Below, piece by piece: positions 59,314-64,000 of a DNA stretch of 64,000 nt. Location of the stretch: positions 177,436,438-177,500,437 of the forward strand of contig OY755038.1 of NCBI GenBank assembly GCA_963576565.1, read 5' to 3'. How positions within the stretch are numbered: the first letter of the stretch is position 1; the number at the start of each line of letters is the position of its first letter. The notes under the pieces were generated by a model. It saw only the letters and a program-made list of their open reading frames with translations, had not been told where the DNA came from and searched no databases. The position numbers and the translations under genes were made by a program. The stretch is from Aspidapion aeneum (Eukaryota > Arthropoda > Insecta > Coleoptera > Brentidae).

Positions 59314-61315
59314 TTTTTTAATTTAAAGTTACTTACTTGTCCGTCCTCCTCTCTTCTTTGTTTGGCCAGATCTCTATATATTGGGCATTTCATCGATCCG
59401 TTTTGGTGTCCTTTTAATTGGCAGCTAAAACAATATTCTTCTTGTTGGCAATCTTTTGCCTTATGCCCGTTTTGACCGCATCGCATACACTGACTCTTTT
59501 GTTTCGCACCTTTGCATTCTTTGCTAATATGACCTAACTGCAGACATCTATAGCATCTTTCTATTTGGAACCTCTCCATTATCCTACAATTTAACCACCC
59601 TATTTTTATTCTGCCCATTTCGATTAGTCTTTTTGCTGTGTTGTCTGTGGCTGTTATTGTGGCATTTTGTGTTTTTCTATGTGCCGCTCTTATGGATTTT
59701 ACAGTAAACATTGTCTTATCTGTCTCGTCTAGAATTTGTTTTAGAGCGTCTTCAATTTCATTAATTTTTGTGACAGCATCTAATCCTTTAACATGTAATG
59801 TTTTGCCTTCTCTGCCTTTTTTAAGCACCTCGACTTCCATGTCTACCTTCCGCTATTTCTTTAACCTTTTCCGCGTTATCGAGATTTCCCTCTATTTCTA
59901 GATGTAGGTTTCCATCTCTACTCTTCTTTATAGTTCTGATCTCTATGTTTTTATCTGCCTTAGTGACTTCTTCTTTTACGTCTCTTAGCAGTTCAGCATA
60001 TGATCTATTTCCTGGCTTAATTTGCACAATACTCTTGGGTCTTTCTATTTTAATTTGTCTGCTTCTTTGGACTGGAAGATTTGTTGGTCTTCCATGGATA
60101 TTTTGGGGTTCCATATTTTGTGTTCCCCTAGGTACATATATTTTAACCTCTTGGTTTGTATCTACAAAGACACATTCTACTATCTTTCGTGTTGCTTCTT
60201 GTTCAATGTCATTTGGAGCTACAACTGAGACTTTTTCTATACCTTCTTTTATCATTTCCGCTTTTAGTTTTGTTGTCATCTCCCAGAATAAATCTTCTCT
60301 ATTTATTTCATCGGGTTTCTCTTTCGGCAGAATTCGGAAAATGTACTTGATATGGGTGTTTGTCCTTGATTCTGTAATTTGTTTTACATATCTTATTTCT
60401 TCTTGATTTTCATTTTCTCCGCTATCAAAGATTTCAGGGTAGCGCTCCTTAAATTGCTTACCCATACCTTTATCTGGATCTTCATTTTCTACATACACTA
60501 CTATGTGTTCCTTGTTGTTTATTGAATTGCCCTCCTCGACTTTTGTTTTAGTATAGAGATCCTTTGGCCACTGTATATCAAGTAGTTCTCTAATTCTTTC
60601 ACTATTTTTGGCATTTCTTATTTGTTCTCGTAGTTTTAGTTTCTCCTCTTCCATTTCCTGCTCTTCTCCATTAAACTGCTGCCCATAATCTATTGTTTGC
60701 ACTTCTGTCTGCACACTAGCATCTTTTGTTTCTCTGTTTTTCAAGATGTTTTCATATGCATCTCTTTTTTCTTGTATCCACTCTTTTGCATCTTTTCCAT
60801 GCAAGATCTTAACATATCTTCCTAGTTTTGCAGTTGTATCTTTAATTTCTATCTTGGTGTTTGCATTAAATGATACAAATACCTCTAGTTCTTTAAAGCA
60901 TTTGTGTACAAAATCTATTGTTTGTTCCACCATGTTTGCTTTTTCCAAGCTTTTCTCTATGCTTCTTGCTTTTTTGGAGAATACCTCTGTATTTTCTGGG
61001 CTCCCTCTTTCTTTTCGTTTCTTGGTTTCTTCTTCATTTCCCTTTGTAGCTTCCATTGTTGTCGAAGTTGTCCTGCTCCGTGGAGGTGAACGAGCCAAGA
61101 AATCTTCTTTTGAAAGGGTCAATGCTTACTTCAAACACATTGTCATTACTTTTTCCAGTCTCATTTACTTGGTTTCCAGCCTGGGTTCCCACTGGACTAC
61201 CTGAACAGTCATTTGTTGACGGTCGGACAGGGCCTGTTCGCTCACCACTGACACCGACCGGAACTGGGGATCCGTCCACCTGCTCCGTAAACGTTTCATC
61301 TTTACTTGTACTCAT
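59310..61315 (-). pseudogene. R1-clade LINE ORF1 (Gag-like, three CCHC knuckles)
   Basis: Begins at ATG 61315 (MSTSKDETFTEQV) in one frame, moves to a second near 61110 (433-codon segment 59821-61122) and to a third near 59840. The middle is charged and coiled-coil-like. The last segment has three knuckles in order: CYRCLQLGHISKEC, CMRCGQNGHKAKDC and CFSCQLKGH...C. These bind the element RNA in the RNP. Two frameshifts make this copy inactive. Confidence 0.85.
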
Positions 61316-61510
61316 TTCGTCTCTTCCTCTACATTTTCACCCTACTGCTAGGGGTTTTTTAGTCTGAGTAAGGTTTTCTCCTTTGAGCAAAGACATTTCC
61401 TTCATTGCTGTTATAGAGGTTTAACCGCCTCTACTCAGTCTTCTTTTAGTCGCCTTCTACGACAGGCAGGAGTTACCTTGGGGCTATTCTAACCCGACCC
61501 CAAACAGGAG

Positions 61511-61612
61511 ATGTATTTTAACCTATGTAACTCGAGTTTCTATAACTCGAACTCTCCATAACTCTAACTGTTTTGGTTGTCCCTTCAGGTTCGAGTTATA
61601 GAGGTTCGACTG
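61511..61612. mobile_element. pogo-like MITE, right half
   Basis: Ends GGTTCGAGTTATAGAGGTTC GACTG, complement of the left terminus, followed by TA (61613-61614). Joins 55999-56095 across the LINE. Confidence 0.75.
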
Positions 61613-63972
61613 TATTTTAAAAAATATACATTAATGAGCTCACTAAGCTGAAAAGATGCGGTGCGGTCGCGTTTTGTTCCTTATTCTATTTTTTTTTGAG
61701 AATTATCTGTGGTTTGGATTTTCCGTCCCCCTTTTCTTCAGGTAGAAAAACCTCTTCCATTGCATTTTATTTCGGGTTCATTTTAAATCTATCGTTTTAA
61801 CTTATGTTTAATGCTGCCAGTTATTTTTGTTTTATTTTGAATTTTTGGGAAAACCTAACCTTCAAGTTTGTTTTGATATTTTTGGGCTCTTTAGCAAAAA
61901 CCTTCAAAAAAGAAACTCCTTGTTTGGAAAAATTCTGATCAGGTGATAATTTCTCTCTTTGTTAAAAGTTATTTTGATCATTTTGGCAAAAATTATGCGC
62001 GCTTTGCACACGCTGGGAGTTTGAAGCGCCCCTTTGTATTTGACAAGGGAATGAAGAACTCATTTCCGACAAGACACTGAAAGAAGTCACACGTGTTTTA
62101 AGTTTAATACCGAAATTCCAACCGAAAAAAGCCGCGGCGCCGCGAGTGAAATGGAACTGCTGCTGCTGGATGAAAAAAGGTAAGCTTCTAGCGTGTTGCC
62201 GATTTTTTTCCGTTTGTTTTAGTTCAATAAACGTCTGTTTTCCCAGACGGGGTGAATTTAATTTTGGGGTAATTTTTTTTTGATATCTCTAGTTTTCTCC
62301 CCTTCGGGCTCAGCCGTCTCTCTTATGTAGGTAATCTTTGCTGCTGTGACGCATTCAAATTAAATTTTGTTAAATTTGTAACTTTTGAAATTTTTAAATA
62401 TAAAACTGATAATAATTTATAGTTGCTTTCCTGGGTGAAGTGTCTAAAGTTCAGACGAGTATAAGATGCATAGTTTTCCGAGAAATTTTAAGGTAAGTTT
62501 TCTTATTTTCTCATTTGAGGTTAGATTGGCATTTGATAAAATTTGTATTGTTAGCGTCTTTTTACCTTCTTATCGCTTACTTTACGGAACTCTGAATACA
62601 GGTGCCTTATTTGCCCATCAATTATCCACAAATTTAGTTTTAATTTTATGTCTATCTCTTTCTTTTGATATTAAGTAAAAGGGAGACACATACAAAATTA
62701 ACACTAAATTTGTGTTTAATTGAGGGGTAAACGAGGGATTACCCAGCAGCGTAATGTACTTTAATATATTTATATTTATAAGTTGTTTTTTTTATTGTTT
62801 TCAGCTTTTGGATGATATGTGCGACCACTGATAAGCTATGTATATACTGCTTTGAAACATACTCTACACAACTTACAACCAAGGCGAGGAGGTACTTTTA
62901 AATCACATCAGATTTTCGTCAAGCTGTTAAAAAGTAGACATTTAAGAATAATTCTCTTCACGAACAACTTTCATTATTTAATCACTGATCACTCACCAGA
63001 AATGTTAAAAGCAAATTTAAATATACTAGATAGTGTTTGGATTTTCATTATATTTTATTTTGCCATATTTATCAATTAGACTATGTATTATTTCATTTAT
63101 AGTTAGTCGTTAATTTAGTTTTTATTTGTAGCTTTTTTTATAAAAATAAAAACTCATTTACAAAATGTTTTATTTATTGCACTTTATATATATCATTTTG
63201 AATCTGTTTATATCTTATAAAGACATCGCATGTCTTTATAAAATATTGACTAAATAAAAATTTCAAAAAAACTTTAAAATTAAAGAAAATTTATTATAAA
63301 AGGCGATTCAAATTTATCGCACCTCATTTTAGTTCGTCACTAAGCTCAGTAACTTAACTGACTGATTTTTGCAAAAAAGGTTAATTTTTTTGACAAATAA
63401 ATAAATTAATAAGAAGATTTCTCCTATATTTATCTGCATGTCTAACGGTTCTATAAGGCTATTAATTAATAATATAGAAGATAGTAGAGTAAATTTGTAA
63501 AATAAAGCTGCAAAAAGGGTATATTTTTTTATATTTGGCATAGTAGTACCTAAACCCAAAAGCTAAATGTTCATCCGAGGATCCCCGATTTTCCAGCCTC
63601 AGAATCCAAGATGGCGGCTGCCAAAGTTAAGAAAAAAATGATTTCCTTTTTTTAAGAGAAATTAAATTAATTTTGATAAATTTACTTTAAGTGGGACCTA
63701 CTCAATTTAAAAGTGTAAAAAAAATTACACCTGTCACTGCAAAACAAAATGGCGGCTATATTTTTAAAAAATAGTTTTTTTTCGATATTTTCTGTATTTT
63801 TTGTGCGAGATTTACTTTTAATACCTTTTATTAAAGCTACTGACCAGCTCTTTAAACATGCTTGAAAGAAATGATAAGTTTCCCAGTCGACACAAAGATG
63901 GCGCTTAATTTGTCAAAAATAAAACAGACCTTTTCAACCTGTAGACCAAATAAAATTTTTATAAAACATTTT
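61613..63972. other. non-coding stretch with weak exon signals
   Basis: Possibly still inside Seh1 intron 1. Contains the candidate exon 62151-62179, a half-copy of the MITE at 35437-35641 (62575-62602) and, near 63600-63900, three blocks with AAGATGGCG or AAAATGGCGG. ORF 62819-63079 is unrecognised. Confidence 0.4.
62151..62179 (+). other. candidate first exon with donor site
   Basis: A GC-rich patch leads to GTGAAATGG and nine codons (MELLLLDEK) plus two bases before GTAAGC at 62180. Start context and donor are good, and a 3' splice-type tract ends near 62803. Too short to identify; may be chance. Confidence 0.2.
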
Positions 63973-64000
63973 AGCTCACACATATACTATACTATAGTAG
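63973..64000 (+). repeat. start of a third HINE/Helentron-end-like copy
   Basis: AGCTCACACATATACTATAC and the following eight bases equal 22675-22702. Cut by the window end. Confidence 0.7.

Larger units (their letters stand above)
56096..61510 (-). mobile_element. R1-clade LINE, full length, decayed
   Basis: Minus-strand LINE bounded by a 14-bp target duplication ATGTATTTTAACCT (56082-56095 and 61511-61524), with an A-run 3' end (T run at 56096-56104) next to the left copy. ORF1 (CCHC knuckles), EN and RT are R1-like. The 5' end carries the sequence GTCGTAGAAGGCGAC (complement at 61449-61463). It sits in a pogo-like MITE, not in 28S rDNA. Confidence 0.9.

Noticed and set aside
60746..61204. 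Plus-strand frame of 152 codons
   Set aside because: Antisense to R1-type ORF1, no family pattern, hydrophobic composition expected from reversed Lys/Glu codons.
55999..61612. R1 LINE and pogo-like ends as one large pogo transposon
   Set aside because: The 14-bp duplication at the inner junctions and poly-A tail show the LINE was inserted into a short MITE.
62819..63079. 86-codon plus-strand frame
   Set aside because: No recognisable domain, no conserved motif; sits after a T-rich tract but partner exon not convincing.

Overview
This window looks like insect nuclear DNA, AT-rich, intron-bearing and dense in transposons. I place it in an insect because of the errantivirus-like gypsy element with a fusion-type env gene, the BEL/Pao, R1-type and CR1/jockey-type retroelements, a Helentron, and a short first exon that reads as the insect nucleoporin Seh1 (Nup44A). 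I cannot fix the order; a beetle is a guess. I saw no tRNA, rRNA or CRISPR array. The Seh1 exon is the only host coding sequence I can name.

Layout. 1-1275 (minus): broken ORF1 of a CR1/L2-type LINE. 2959-10517 (plus): gypsy/errantivirus-like LTR element with 210-bp LTRs (one mismatch), 4-bp target duplication TAGG, broken gag, intact pol and intact env. 12382-12790: start of a PIF/Harbinger-type gene. 13652-16398 (plus): decayed LINE with endonuclease and reverse transcriptase. 16.9-19.6 kb: small TIR elements and a 1.3-kb inverted duplication of a LINE tail, one arm carrying an 8-bp-TSD MITE and the other keeping the empty site. About 22.7-32.5 kb (plus): a Helentron-type rolling-circle transposon whose broken reading frame runs Lys/Glu-rich repeats, zinc finger, HUH/Y2 Rep, helicase, EEP endonuclease and a ubiquitin-specific-protease domain.

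35154-38460: a TIR element with a decayed THAP domain, ending 170 bp before the Seh1 start codon at 38631. Seh1 exon 1 ends at a splice donor (38742). No second exon was found in the remaining 25 kb, so intron 1 may hold everything downstream. 40.8-41.5 kb: mariner remnant. 41527-54847 (minus): two BEL/Pao internal regions sharing three 474-bp LTRs, the whole array flanked by one 5-bp TSD (AATGG). 55999-61612: a pogo-like MITE split by an R1-clade LINE (56096-61510) with a 14-bp TSD. The last 28 bases begin another copy of the Helentron-end repeat.

The mobile elements form a layered record: nested insertions, foldback palindromes and a tandem array made by LTR recombination. The most unusual protein architecture is the Helentron with a peptidase C19 (USP) domain. 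Several frame breaks lie in or beside homopolymers and could be assembly errors; others (shared in-frame stops in both BEL copies, a 137-bp deletion) look like genuine decay.
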